Source: Streptomyces sp. NBC_01224 (lineage in GTDB: Bacteria; Actinomycetota; Actinomycetes; Streptomycetales; Streptomycetaceae). Taken from it: a DNA stretch of 64,000 nt. The notes below the pieces were generated by a model, which saw nothing but the letters and a program-made list of their open reading frames with translations, was not told where the DNA came from and did no database searches. Positions within the stretch are counted from its first letter, which is position 1. Each line of letters begins with the position of its first letter. The position numbers were made by a program, and so were the translations under genes. Positions 54,407-62,648 of the stretch are shown piece by piece. Location of the stretch: NCBI RefSeq assembly GCF_036002945.1, contig NZ_CP108529.1:2356001-2420000 (forward strand), given 5' to 3'.

Positions 54407-55114
54407 TTGACTGGACAGGGAGCCGTCGGGGAGGCCGGGCAGGAAGCCTCCCCGGAGACCGACGTTCCGGCAGCCCCGCTCGCCCCCGGCACCCGCCGCC
54501 CGGGCGGCCGCACCGCTCGCACCCGCGCGGCGGTCCGGGATGCCGTCCTCACCGGCCTGGTCGAGCACGGCTACCCAGGTCTCACCGTCGAATACGTCGC
54601 GGAGCATTCCGGCGTCCACAAGACGACCCTCTACCGCCGCTGGGGAAACCTCGAAGGGCTCGTAGTGGACGCCCTGGACCTGGCTGGAGAGGACAGCTGG
54701 ACACCACCCGACACCGGAAGCCTGGAAGGAGATCTGCGCGCCCTGGCGCACACGACAGCCGACGCCTTCACCGACCCTGCCGCAGCGGCCGCACCGACCG
54801 CGTTCATCGCCGCGGCCTTCCAGTCCCAGCGCGCCGCCGAAGCGCTGAGCACCTTCTACTCGGAGCGGTTCGCCCGCTGCGAGGTCATCGTCGCCCGCGC
54901 CGTCGCCCGCAACGAACTGGACCGGCACACGGACGCGGGAGCGCTGGTCAGGGCCGTAGCCTCGCCCTTGTTCTTCAGGCTGTTCATCACCCGCGAGCCC
55001 ATCGGCGAGACGCTGGCCGACCGGGCTGCCGACGCGGCCCTGGCAGCTGCTCGAGCGGGCGTCTTCAGCACTCCGCCCATCTCGACTCCACCCATCTCGG
55101 CCGAACCTGCCTGA
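54407..55114 (+). CDS. TetR-family transcriptional regulator
   Basis: A 235-aa protein with an N-terminal disordered segment (about 1-30), a TetR HTH (about 38-85, LTVEYVAEHSGVHKTTLYRRW) and a C-terminal ligand domain of the TetR_C type. The start is TTG with AGGAG 6 nt upstream; no ATG or GTG fits better. It is divergent from the ABC-F gene and is its likely repressor, with the inducer probably an antibiotic or metabolite. The C-terminus repeats ISTPPIS. Confidence 0.87.
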   Translation: MTGQGAVGEAGQEASPETDVPAAPLAPGTRRPGGRTARTRAAVRDAVLTGLVEHGYPGLTVEYVAEHSGVHKTTLYRRWGNLEGLVVDALDLAGEDSWTPPDTGSLEGDLRALAHTTADAFTDPAAAAAPTAFIAAAFQSQRAAEALSTFYSERFARCEVIVARAVARNELDRHTDAGALVRAVASPLFFRLFITREPIGETLADRAADAALAAARAGVFSTPPISTPPISAEPA

Positions 55115-55171
55115 TCAGCAGCCGAATCGCCCCGGCGCACCGTCCCCGCCACACCGATCCGTGTCGGCCGA

Positions 55172-55777
55172 TCACACCGTCCAGGACGGCTCGAGCTGCA
55201 CGACGTCTCCCGTCACTGCCGCCACATCGTCCTCGGTCCGCGCCCGTTGAGTCAGCCGCTCAATGCTCCCCGCCCGATACTTCCCACGCTCGGCGCTCGA
55301 CTGCCACATGGACAACACGAGGAACTCGTGCCCCGGCGCCTCCCCGAACACCCCTCGCAGCATGCCCGGTGATCCGGCCATTGCCGGATTCCACACCCGC
55401 TCCTGCATCAATGCGAAATGCTCGACCCGGTCCTCGTGCACCTTGCTGTGTGCCACCCTGACAACATCCGCATCGGTGAAGCGGGGCTCAAAGCCGGTCT
55501 TCACATCGAAGCGGTACTCGAACAGCTTGACCTGGATGCTGCTGTACGTGCCGGACTGCTCGGCGGCCAGTCGGTCGTGCGCGCGCGCCATGAACGAGTC
55601 GTAGAAGACACGGTTCTCCCAGAAAGCAAAGACGTGGGCCACTTCCGGACGCCCTCGACTCCACCCGCCGCCCTGTCCCCTGAACCCCGGCTCACCCAGC
55701 AGCCCCGCCCACTTTCGCTGTCCCCGCTCAAAACCTCGACGGTCCACCACGGTGCAACGAATCCACTTGACCAGCAC
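55172..55777 (-). CDS. DUF4937-type protein (YdbC-like)
   Basis: A 201-aa protein with two related dimeric alpha/beta-barrel-like halves: residues 1-100 (LVKWIRCTVVDRRGFERGQRKW, VAHVFAFWENRVFYDSF) and 100-200 (RVEHFALMQERVWNPAM, FLVLSMWQSSAERGKY). The GTG at 55777 gives the conserved start VLVKWIRC. Function unknown; some relatives resemble antibiotic-biosynthesis monooxygenase folds. It is divergent from the DUF1152 gene. Confidence 0.7.
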   Translation of the reverse strand: MLVKWIRCTVVDRRGFERGQRKWAGLLGEPGFRGQGGGWSRGRPEVAHVFAFWENRVFYDSFMARAHDRLAAEQSGTYSSIQVKLFEYRFDVKTGFEPRFTDADVVRVAHSKVHEDRVEHFALMQERVWNPAMAGSPGMLRGVFGEAPGHEFLVLSMWQSSAERGKYRAGSIERLTQRARTEDDVAAVTGDVVQLEPSWTV

Positions 55778-55866
55778 TGCGCCATCGTACGGTGCCGAAC
55801 GTGGCACGGGTCACGCTCTGCTGGAGTACGCCCGAATCAATGGCCGTGAATCGCAGAATGATCTCC

Positions 55867-56823
55867 ATGGCCTCGTTGCACACCAACTCCCTGTTCTCCC
55901 GACTCGAATCCGCAGAACGCATCCTCGTCGCAGGGGCCGGCGGCGGCTTCGACATCTATGCGGGGCTCCCCATCGCGCTCTCCCTGCTCCACCAGGGCAG
56001 GCACGTCCAGCTCGCCAGTCTGTCGTTCAGCGCTCTCGAAGGGCTGCCCCTCGACGCCTGGCTCGCGCCGGACGTCGCCGTCATCACCCCCGAAACAGCC
56101 CTCCACCAGGCCTACTTCCCGGAACGCACCCTCGCCCAGTGGCTCGCCCTGCACGGCTACCCGAGCAGGGTGCACGCCTTCTCCCGAGTGGGCGTGCAAC
56201 CGCTGCGCGCCGCCTACCGGGCGTTGATCGAGAAATACGACATCGATGCGGTCGTCCTGGTCGACGGCGGTACGGACATCCTGATGCGCGGCGACGAATC
56301 CGGTCTCGGCACACCGGAGGAGGACCTGACCAGCGTCGCGGCACTCGCCGCAATCGACGTACCGGAACGCCTGGTTGTGTCCATCGGCTTCGGTATCGAC
56401 GCCTATCACGGGGTGAGCCACGGCCTCGTACTGGAGAACATCGCCACCCTCGAACGCGACGGTTCCTTCCTCGGCGCATTCTCCGTATCCCGCACGACAC
56501 GCGAAGGCGCCCTCTTCGTCGATGCGGTGGCACACGCTCAGCACCACACTCCTGACCACCCCAGCATCGTCAACGGGTCGATTGCCGCAGCAGTCCAGGG
56601 AGCCTTCGGAGACGCCCAGTTCACCTCGCGCACCCGTGGCAGCGAACTCTTCATCAATCCGCTGATGACGCTCTGCTTCGCCTTCGAGCTGGACGGAGTG
56701 GCCCGCAACTGCCTCTATCTCGACCGCATCGAGCACACCCACCTCATCCGACAGGTCAGCAGCGCCATCGAGATCTTCCGGGAAGAGGTCCGCCAGAGAC
56801 CACCGCGCCGGATTCCGCACTGA
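55867..56823 (+). CDS. DUF1152 family protein
   Basis: A 318-aa protein with a nucleotide-binding-like N-terminus (RILVAGAGGGFDIYAGLPIA), an acidic motif (VDGGTDILMRGDE) and repeated alpha/beta units. It matches the DUF1152 family, found in actinobacteria and archaea without a proven function. The ATG at 55867 is preferred from homology, with ATG 55858 the alternative; both lack a strong ribosome-binding site. The next gene is 133 bp downstream. Confidence 0.8.
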   Translation: MASLHTNSLFSRLESAERILVAGAGGGFDIYAGLPIALSLLHQGRHVQLASLSFSALEGLPLDAWLAPDVAVITPETALHQAYFPERTLAQWLALHGYPSRVHAFSRVGVQPLRAAYRALIEKYDIDAVVLVDGGTDILMRGDESGLGTPEEDLTSVAALAAIDVPERLVVSIGFGIDAYHGVSHGLVLENIATLERDGSFLGAFSVSRTTREGALFVDAVAHAQHHTPDHPSIVNGSIAAAVQGAFGDAQFTSRTRGSELFINPLMTLCFAFELDGVARNCLYLDRIEHTHLIRQVSSAIEIFREEVRQRPPRRIPH

Positions 56824-56956
56824 ACCGCCTGACCGGCAATGGCCCGATTCCGTCGCCGACGGCCAAGCCGGTTGGATCCGCGGCCGGTTACGGACATGAT
56901 CGGGTGGTGTGAACAGCCCGACGACGGCCCAGCGGCAAGCCAGGGAGGCAAGTCCG

Positions 56957-57493
56957 ATGAGCACGCCCAACAAGGACATAGAGAAGGTCGAAGTCAGGCT
57001 CAAATGGGATCCCAGCCCTCCGGGTGCCCCGGCCCATGACCTCGACATCATCGCGGCGACCTACCTCGCCGAGGCGCCGTACGGCAGCCCTGCATATCTC
57101 GTGCACTTCGACAGCCGCTCCCCGGACGGCACCATCACCCTCAACCGCGACAGCAGGACCGGTCAGGGCCTCGGTTTCGACGAGGTCATGACTCTGGAAC
57201 TGGACCGGTTGTCGACCACGTACACCCGGGTCGTCGTCGGAGTCGCCATTCAGCAGCGCGACGGCCGAAGGACATTCGCCGAAATAGCGAACACCGGCGT
57301 TGAGATTCGGGAGGGCTACACGAATCTCACGGAGAACGACTTCTCCGCGGTCGGCGCCGCCACCGCGGCAACCGTCGCCGAGTTCATCCGCGGTGCCTCC
57401 GGCGGCTGGGAGTTCCACGGATCGGTCCGGGGCTTCGACGGGGACCCCGATTCGTTCGCCGGAATGATGGGAAGCCGTACGCCCGGAACGTGA
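56957..57493 (+). CDS. TerD-family protein
   Basis: A 178-aa protein of the TerD/calcium-binding stress group: KVEVRLKWDPSPPGAPAHDLDI, Asp-rich loops (FDSRSPDGTITLNRD), and RVVVGVAIQQRDG. The Asp residues of the two Ca-binding sites are present. TerD proteins are tied to tellurite resistance, phage inhibition and development in Streptomyces. The ATG at 56957 has GGGAGG upstream. It stands alone, not in a ter operon. A strong terminator follows. Confidence 0.85.
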   Translation: MSTPNKDIEKVEVRLKWDPSPPGAPAHDLDIIAATYLAEAPYGSPAYLVHFDSRSPDGTITLNRDSRTGQGLGFDEVMTLELDRLSTTYTRVVVGVAIQQRDGRRTFAEIANTGVEIREGYTNLTENDFSAVGAATAATVAEFIRGASGGWEFHGSVRGFDGDPDSFAGMMGSRTPGT

Positions 57494-57554
57494 CACGTCA
57501 CAGGGCGCGGTCCACGCAGCACATGTCCCGTCCCTGCCCAGGAGCTGCGGCACG

Positions 57555-57589
57555 ACGAAGGGGACCGACCATCGGTCGGTCCCCTTCGT
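57555..57589. terminator. Strong bidirectional terminator
   Basis: A perfect 16-bp inverted repeat, ACGAAGGGGACCGACC / GGTCGGTCCCCTTCGT, with a 3-nt loop, between the convergent terD-like and nrdJ genes. Confidence 0.9.
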
Positions 57590-57657
57590 GCGAGCTGCTG
57601 ATCAGCTAGGCGTGCAGGCTACGTCGGGCGTCGTGTCCCACGCGATGGCGCCCGGCG

Positions 57658-60561
57658 TCAGCTGCAACCGCTGGTCGAGCCGCAGCCCTCGCAGATGTAG
57701 CAGGATCCGGCGCGCTGCATCTTCGTACCGCAGGAGAAGCAGAGCGGCGCGTCCGCGCTGATGCCCAGCTGCATCTCGACGAGCTCCGCCGAGGTGTGCG
57801 CTGTCTTCGGGGCCGGCTTCTCGGCCTCCTGCACGGCGGCCACCGCCTTCAGGGGCTCCGTCCGCACCGGGGCGGACTGGGCCAGGCCTTCGACGTCCAG
57901 CTCGTCGTCCTCCAGGGAGGGCTCGTACGAACCGGTGTCGAGGTGCCGCTGACGCTCCTCGGCCGAGTGGATGCCGAGTGCCGAGCGGGTCTCGAAGGGC
58001 AGGAAGTCCAGCGCGAGACGGCGGAAGATGTAGTCGACGATCGACTGCGCCATCCGCACATCCGGGTCGTCCGTCATACCGGCCGGCTCGAAGCGCATGT
58101 TGGTGAACTTGGAGACGTACGTCTCCAGCGGGACGCCGTACTGCAGACCGACCGAGACTGCGATGGAGAAGGCGTCCATCATGCCCGCGAGGGTGGAGCC
58201 CTGCTTGGACATCTTCAGGAAGACCTCGCCGAGACCGTCGTCCGGGTAGGAATTGGCGGTCATGTAGCCCTCGGCACCGCCCACCGTGAAGGAGGTGGTG
58301 ATGCCGGGACGGCCCTTGGGGAGGCGCTTACGGACCGGGCGGTACTCGACGACCTTCTCGACCGCGGTACGGATGGTCTCCTCGGCCTTGGCCGTGACCG
58401 CATCCGCTGCGGACTTTCCCTTCTCCTTGGTCTTCGCGGAGAGGGGCTGGCCGACCTTGCAGTTGTCGCGGTAGATCGCGAGCGCCTTGACGCCCATCTT
58501 CCACGCCTCGAAGTAGACCTCCTCGACGTCCTCGACGGTGGCCGTCTCCGGCAGGTTCACCGTCTTGGAGAGCGCACCGGAGATCCACGGCTGGATCGCG
58601 GCCATCATGCGCACGTGACCCATCGCGGAGATGGAACGCTCACCCATCGCGCAGTCGAAGACCTCGTAGTGCTCGGTCTTCAGACCGGGGGCGTCGATCA
58701 CATTGCCGTGCTCGGCGATGTGGGCGACGATCGCCTCGATCTGCTCCTCCTGGTAGCCCAGGCGGCGCAGGGCCTGCGGGACGGTGCCGTTGACGATCTG
58801 CATCGAGCCGCCGCCGACCAGCTTCTTGAACTTGACCAGGGCGAGGTCGGGCTCGAGGCCGGTGGTGTCGCAGGACATCGCGAGACCGATGGTGCCGGTG
58901 GGGGCGATGACCGAGGCCTGCGCGTTGCGGAAACCGTTCTTCGCGCCGAGGCGGATCACGTCCTGCCAGGCCTCCGTCGCGGCGGCCCAGATCGGGTTGT
59001 CCAGGTCGTCCATGTGGACGGCCGCGGCGTTGGCGTCGGCGTGCTGCTTCATGACGCGCTGGTGCGGCTCGGCGTTGCGGGCGTAGCCGTCGTACGGACC
59101 GACGACCGCGGCGAGCTCGGCGGAGCGCTTGTACGAGGTGCCGGTCATCAGCGAGGTGATGGCACCGGCGAGGGCGCGGCCGCCGTCGCTGTCGTACGCG
59201 TGGCCGGTCGCCATCAGCAGGGCGCCGAGGTTGGCGTAACCGATGCCGAGCTGACGGAAGGCGCGGGTGTTCTCGCCGATCTTCTGGGTCGGGAAGTCGG
59301 CGAAGCAGATGGAGATGTCCATCGCGGTGATGACCATCTCGACGACCTTGGCGAAGCGCTCGGACTCGAAGGACTGGTTGCCCTTGCCGTCGTCCTTGAG
59401 GAACTTCATCAGGTTCAGCGAGGCCAGGTTGCACGAGGTGTTGTCCAGGTGCATGTACTCGCTGCAGGGGTTCGAGCCGTTGATCCGGCCGGACTCCGGG
59501 CAGGTGTGCCACTGGTTGATCGTGTCGTCGTACTGGATGCCCGGGTCGGCACAGGCCCAGGCCGCCTCGGCCATCTTGCGGAAGAGGGACTTGGCCTCGA
59601 CCTCTTCGATGACGTCACCGGTCATCCGGGCGCGCAGCCCGAACTTGCCGCCGGACTCGACTGCCTTCATGAACTCGTCGTTCACACGGACCGAGTTGTT
59701 GGCGTTCTGGTACTGGACGGACGTGATGTCGTCGCCGCCCAGGTCCATGTCGAAGCCCGCGTCGCGCAGGGCGCGGATCTTCTCCTCCTCCTTCACCTTG
59801 GTCTCGATGAAGTTCTCGATGTCGGGGTGGTCGACGTCGAGAATGACCATCTTGGCCGCACGTCGGGTGGCGCCACCGGACTTGATCGTTCCGGCGGAGG
59901 CGTCGGCACCGCGCATGAAGGAGACCGGGCCGGAGGCGTTGCCCCCGGAGGACAGCAGTTCCTTGGAGGAGCGGATACGGGAGAGGTTCAGGCCTGCGCC
60001 GGAACCGCCCTTGAAGATCATGCCCTCTTCCTTGTACCAGTCGAGGATCGACTCCATGGAGTCGTCGACGGCCAGAATGAAGCAGGCGGACACCTGCTGC
60101 GGCTGGGGCGTTCCGACGTTGAACCAGACCGGCGAGTTGAAGCTGAAGACCTGGTGCAGGAGGGCGTATGCCAGCTCGTGCTCGAAGATCTCGGCGTCCG
60201 CGGGAGAGGCGAAGTAGCCGTGGTCCTCGCCGGCCTTGCGGTACGTCTTCACGATCCGGTCGATGAGCTGTCGCAGACCGGTCTCGCGCTGCGGGGTGCC
60301 GACGGCCCCGCGGAAGTACTTGCTGGTGACGATGTTGACCGCGTTCACCGACCAGAAGTCGGGGAACTCGACGCCACGCTGCTCGAAGTTGATCGAGCCG
60401 TCGCGCCAGTTGGTCATGACGACGTCACGGCGCTCCCACGCCACCTCGTCGTACGGATGCACGCCGGGGGTGGTGTGGATGCGCTCGATGCGCAGACCCT
60501 TGCTCGACTTGGATCCCTTGGCTCGGGAACCTCGTGCCGGGCCGCTCGCCGTCTCTGTCAT
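57658..60561 (-). CDS. nrdJ: Adenosylcobalamin-dependent (class II) ribonucleotide reductase
   Basis: A 967-aa enzyme that reduces ribonucleotides with B12, independent of oxygen. Core motifs include FSFNSPVWFNVG, the active-site NPCSEYMHLDNTSCNLASLNL, and GTIGLAMSCDTTGLEPDLALV. The C-terminus carries a Cys-rich tail (CFSCGTKMQRAGSCYICEGC) for re-reduction and zinc binding. I chose the ATG at 60561 because GGGAGG is 5 nt upstream. It is the second gene after nrdR, 162 bp apart, and should be repressed by NrdR when dATP/ATP is high. Confidence 0.96.
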   Translation of the reverse strand: MTETASGPARGSRAKGSKSSKGLRIERIHTTPGVHPYDEVAWERRDVVMTNWRDGSINFEQRGVEFPDFWSVNAVNIVTSKYFRGAVGTPQRETGLRQLIDRIVKTYRKAGEDHGYFASPADAEIFEHELAYALLHQVFSFNSPVWFNVGTPQPQQVSACFILAVDDSMESILDWYKEEGMIFKGGSGAGLNLSRIRSSKELLSSGGNASGPVSFMRGADASAGTIKSGGATRRAAKMVILDVDHPDIENFIETKVKEEEKIRALRDAGFDMDLGGDDITSVQYQNANNSVRVNDEFMKAVESGGKFGLRARMTGDVIEEVEAKSLFRKMAEAAWACADPGIQYDDTINQWHTCPESGRINGSNPCSEYMHLDNTSCNLASLNLMKFLKDDGKGNQSFESERFAKVVEMVITAMDISICFADFPTQKIGENTRAFRQLGIGYANLGALLMATGHAYDSDGGRALAGAITSLMTGTSYKRSAELAAVVGPYDGYARNAEPHQRVMKQHADANAAAVHMDDLDNPIWAAATEAWQDVIRLGAKNGFRNAQASVIAPTGTIGLAMSCDTTGLEPDLALVKFKKLVGGGSMQIVNGTVPQALRRLGYQEEQIEAIVAHIAEHGNVIDAPGLKTEHYEVFDCAMGERSISAMGHVRMMAAIQPWISGALSKTVNLPETATVEDVEEVYFEAWKMGVKALAIYRDNCKVGQPLSAKTKEKGKSAADAVTAKAEETIRTAVEKVVEYRPVRKRLPKGRPGITTSFTVGGAEGYMTANSYPDDGLGEVFLKMSKQGSTLAGMMDAFSIAVSVGLQYGVPLETYVSKFTNMRFEPAGMTDDPDVRMAQSIVDYIFRRLALDFLPFETRSALGIHSAEERQRHLDTGSYEPSLEDDELDVEGLAQSAPVRTEPLKAVAAVQEAEKPAPKTAHTSAELVEMQLGISADAPLCFSCGTKMQRAGSCYICEGCGSTSGCS

Positions 60562-60723
60562 GCCGCCTCCCATATGTGGGCAAAAACGCCCTGAAGTGCC
60601 CAGAACTTCCCGGGGCACAGTCTGTCTCTAATGCTTCGGGTGCCACGCACAGCACCCGGAGCGGGTCTATATACAGCCGCCCTGCCGCCGATCCACGGAC
60701 CTGTGCCGATCGGCCGGTGTCGC

Positions 60724-61236
60724 TCAGTCGGCGGCGACGGCGGGAACGGGGACCTCAAGGGTCTCGCCCCTCCCGCGCTCCTCCACGGGAGGCCGCCGTT
60801 CGCGGAGTTCCGCGATGGCGGCCTCGAAGTCTTCAAGTGTGTCGAACGCCCGGTACACGGACGCGAAACGCAGGTACGCGACGAGGTCGAGTTCCTGCAG
60901 GGGGCCGAGGATCGCCAGACCCACGTCATGGGTGGTCAGCTCGGCACTGCCGGTGGCACGCACCGCCTCCTCGACCCGCTGGCCGAGCTTGGCGAGGGCG
61001 TCCTCGGTGACCGGCCGCCCCTGGCATGCCTTGCGCACGCCGGAGATGACCTTGGTACGGCTGAAGGGTTCGGTCACACCGCTGCGCTTCACCACCATCA
61101 GCGAGCAGGTCTCCACCGTCGTGAAACGGCGGGAGCAGCCGGGGCACTGACGGCGACGGCGGATCGACGTGCCGTCATCGGTGGTGCGACTGTCGACGAC
61201 GCGGCTGTCGGGGTGCCTGCAGAAGGGGCAGTGCAT
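60724..61236 (-). CDS. nrdR: NrdR repressor of ribonucleotide reductase genes
   Basis: A 170-aa repressor. The zinc ribbon has Cys3, Cys6, Cys31 and Cys34 (MHCPFC, CPGC), followed by an ATP-cone (about 49-135, [16 protein letters not shown]) that binds ATP or dATP. I chose ATG 61236; a TTG three codons upstream lies too close to AAGGAGGG. Two candidate NrdR boxes lie upstream. It is co-transcribed with nrdJ, as in S. coelicolor. Confidence 0.96.
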   Translation of the reverse strand: MHCPFCRHPDSRVVDSRTTDDGTSIRRRRQCPGCSRRFTTVETCSLMVVKRSGVTEPFSRTKVISGVRKACQGRPVTEDALAKLGQRVEEAVRATGSAELTTHDVGLAILGPLQELDLVAYLRFASVYRAFDTLEDFEAAIAELRERRPPVEERGRGETLEVPVPAVAAD

Positions 61237-61346
61237 GGCTCCCAACCCTCCTTCACAGCACGACTGAATAGCCTCTTCAGGGCCCGCCAGGGCCCCTCGA
61301 AGCAGTCACAAGCATAGGCGATGGCCGCACCCCCGACGGACCGGGG

Positions 61347-61393
61347 ACCACAACTTCTGGGCGGCTGGAACAATCCAACCACTAGATCTTGGG
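61347..61393. promoter_or_regulatory. Two candidate NrdR boxes, 31 bp apart
   Basis: ACCACAACTTCTGGGC (61347-61362) and ACCACTAGATCTTGGG (61378-61393) share the pattern ACCAC-A...GGG. Their centres are 31 bp apart, about three helical turns, the spacing known for paired NrdR boxes. They lie 111-157 bp upstream of the nrdR start and would let NrdR control its own operon. Confidence 0.7.
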
Positions 61394-61693
61394 TTTGGCC
61401 GCTCATTCAGCCCTAGCGCGTGTCGCCCATCACGGGCGGACGGCAGGCAGCGTACGGCCGAGCACGAGGTTACGGGAACCGCGCGGCTGCCAGGATTGCG
61501 GGGCTCCTGCTGTCAGACTCGGACAACGACGCAGAGGCCACCCCGCATGGCGACGCCGCGCCGGCGAACGCTACCGTAATAGTCCGAATTGCCGGTCGGT
61601 CCACGAGGCCGACCCAAGCAGGGTCCCGGTCGCTCCAGTCATTGCACATACACCCAGCAGTGAATACACGGCAGACTTTTATTCGTTTTTCAC

Positions 61694-61709
61694 TCGAACG
61701 TGTGTTTGG
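61694..61709. promoter_or_regulatory. LexA (SOS) box upstream of lexA
   Basis: TCGAACGTGTGTTTGG matches the actinobacterial LexA consensus TCGAAC-N4-GTTCGA except at its right end (GTTTGG). It lies 62 bp before the lexA start, in the position for autorepression. Confidence 0.85.
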
Positions 61710-61770
61710 CGCAACCTTTCGAAAGCTACTACCGTTGTCCAGCTAGGGAGACCATTCGAGAGGGGCCGAC

Positions 61771-62565
61771 GTGACCACCACCGCAGACAGTGCCACCATC
61801 ACTGCCCAGGACCGCTCCCAGAGCCGACTCGAGCCGGTGCATGCCATGAATGACTCAGTCACGAACACGGAGGGGCCAGAGCCCGTGCGCCCGGCGCGCT
61901 CGTTGCCCGGCCGACCTCCAGGTATCCGGGCGGACAGCTCGGGGCTCACGGACCGGCAGCGGCGAGTGATCGAGGTGATCCGGGACTCCGTGCAGCGGCG
62001 TGGCTACCCGCCCTCGATGCGGGAGATCGGTCAGGCGGTGGGCCTGTCCAGCACGTCCTCCGTCGCCCATCAGCTGATGGCCCTGGAGCGCAAGGGTTTC
62101 CTGCGTCGCGACCCACATCGCCCGCGGGCGTACGAGGTCCGCGGTTCGGACCAGCCCAGCTCGCAGCCCACCGATACAACGGGAAAGCCCGCGGCGTCGT
62201 ATGTGCCGCTGGTCGGCCGGATCGCAGCCGGTGGCCCGATCCTCGCCGAGGAATCGGTCGAGGACGTCTTCCCGCTCCCCCGCCAGCTGGTCGGTGACGG
62301 AGAGCTGTTCGTCCTCAAGGTCGTCGGTGACTCGATGATCGAGGCGGCGATCTGTGACGGCGACTGGGTCACTGTGCGCCGCCAGCCGGTCGCGGAGAAC
62401 GGCGACATCGTGGCAGCCATGCTGGACGGCGAGGCCACGGTCAAGCGCTTCAAGCGGGAGGACGGCCATGTGTGGCTGCTCCCGCACAACTCCGCGTACC
62501 AGCCGATCCCGGGCGACGAAGCGACAATTCTCGGCAAGGTGGTGGCGGTGCTGCGGCGGGTGTGA
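61771..62565 (+). CDS. lexA: LexA repressor of the SOS response
   Basis: A 264-aa protein, somewhat long because of a 50-residue N-terminal extension seen in streptomycetes. The winged HTH is at about 59-122 ([23 protein letters not shown]), the self-cleavage site Ala153-Gly154 (IAAGGPI), and the Ser188/Lys225 dyad in VVGDSM and TVKRF. The GTG at 61771 follows AGAGGGG. An SOS box lies upstream. It should repress DNA-damage genes, including itself, until RecA triggers cleavage. Confidence 0.96.
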   Translation: MTTTADSATITAQDRSQSRLEPVHAMNDSVTNTEGPEPVRPARSLPGRPPGIRADSSGLTDRQRRVIEVIRDSVQRRGYPPSMREIGQAVGLSSTSSVAHQLMALERKGFLRRDPHRPRAYEVRGSDQPSSQPTDTTGKPAASYVPLVGRIAAGGPILAEESVEDVFPLPRQLVGDGELFVLKVVGDSMIEAAICDGDWVTVRRQPVAENGDIVAAMLDGEATVKRFKREDGHVWLLPHNSAYQPIPGDEATILGKVVAVLRRV

Positions 62566-62584
62566 AGACTCGCCGGTTCCGACC

Positions 62585-62619
62585 GGGCCCCGGGATCCAC
62601 TGCGCCGATCCCGGGGCCC
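62585..62619. terminator. Terminator between lexA and the DinG-like gene
   Basis: A perfect 13-bp inverted repeat, GGGCCCCGGGATC / GATCCCGGGGCCC, with a 9-nt loop, between two convergent genes. Confidence 0.88.
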
Positions 62620-62648
62620 TGCATGTGCCACCGGGCACCCGGGGCTTG

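Noticed and set aside
57796..60594. 932-aa plus-strand open frame opposite nrdJ
   Set aside because: Very long but composed of Leu/Gly/Val/Asp/Arg repeats as expected from codon shadowing of the conserved NrdJ frame.
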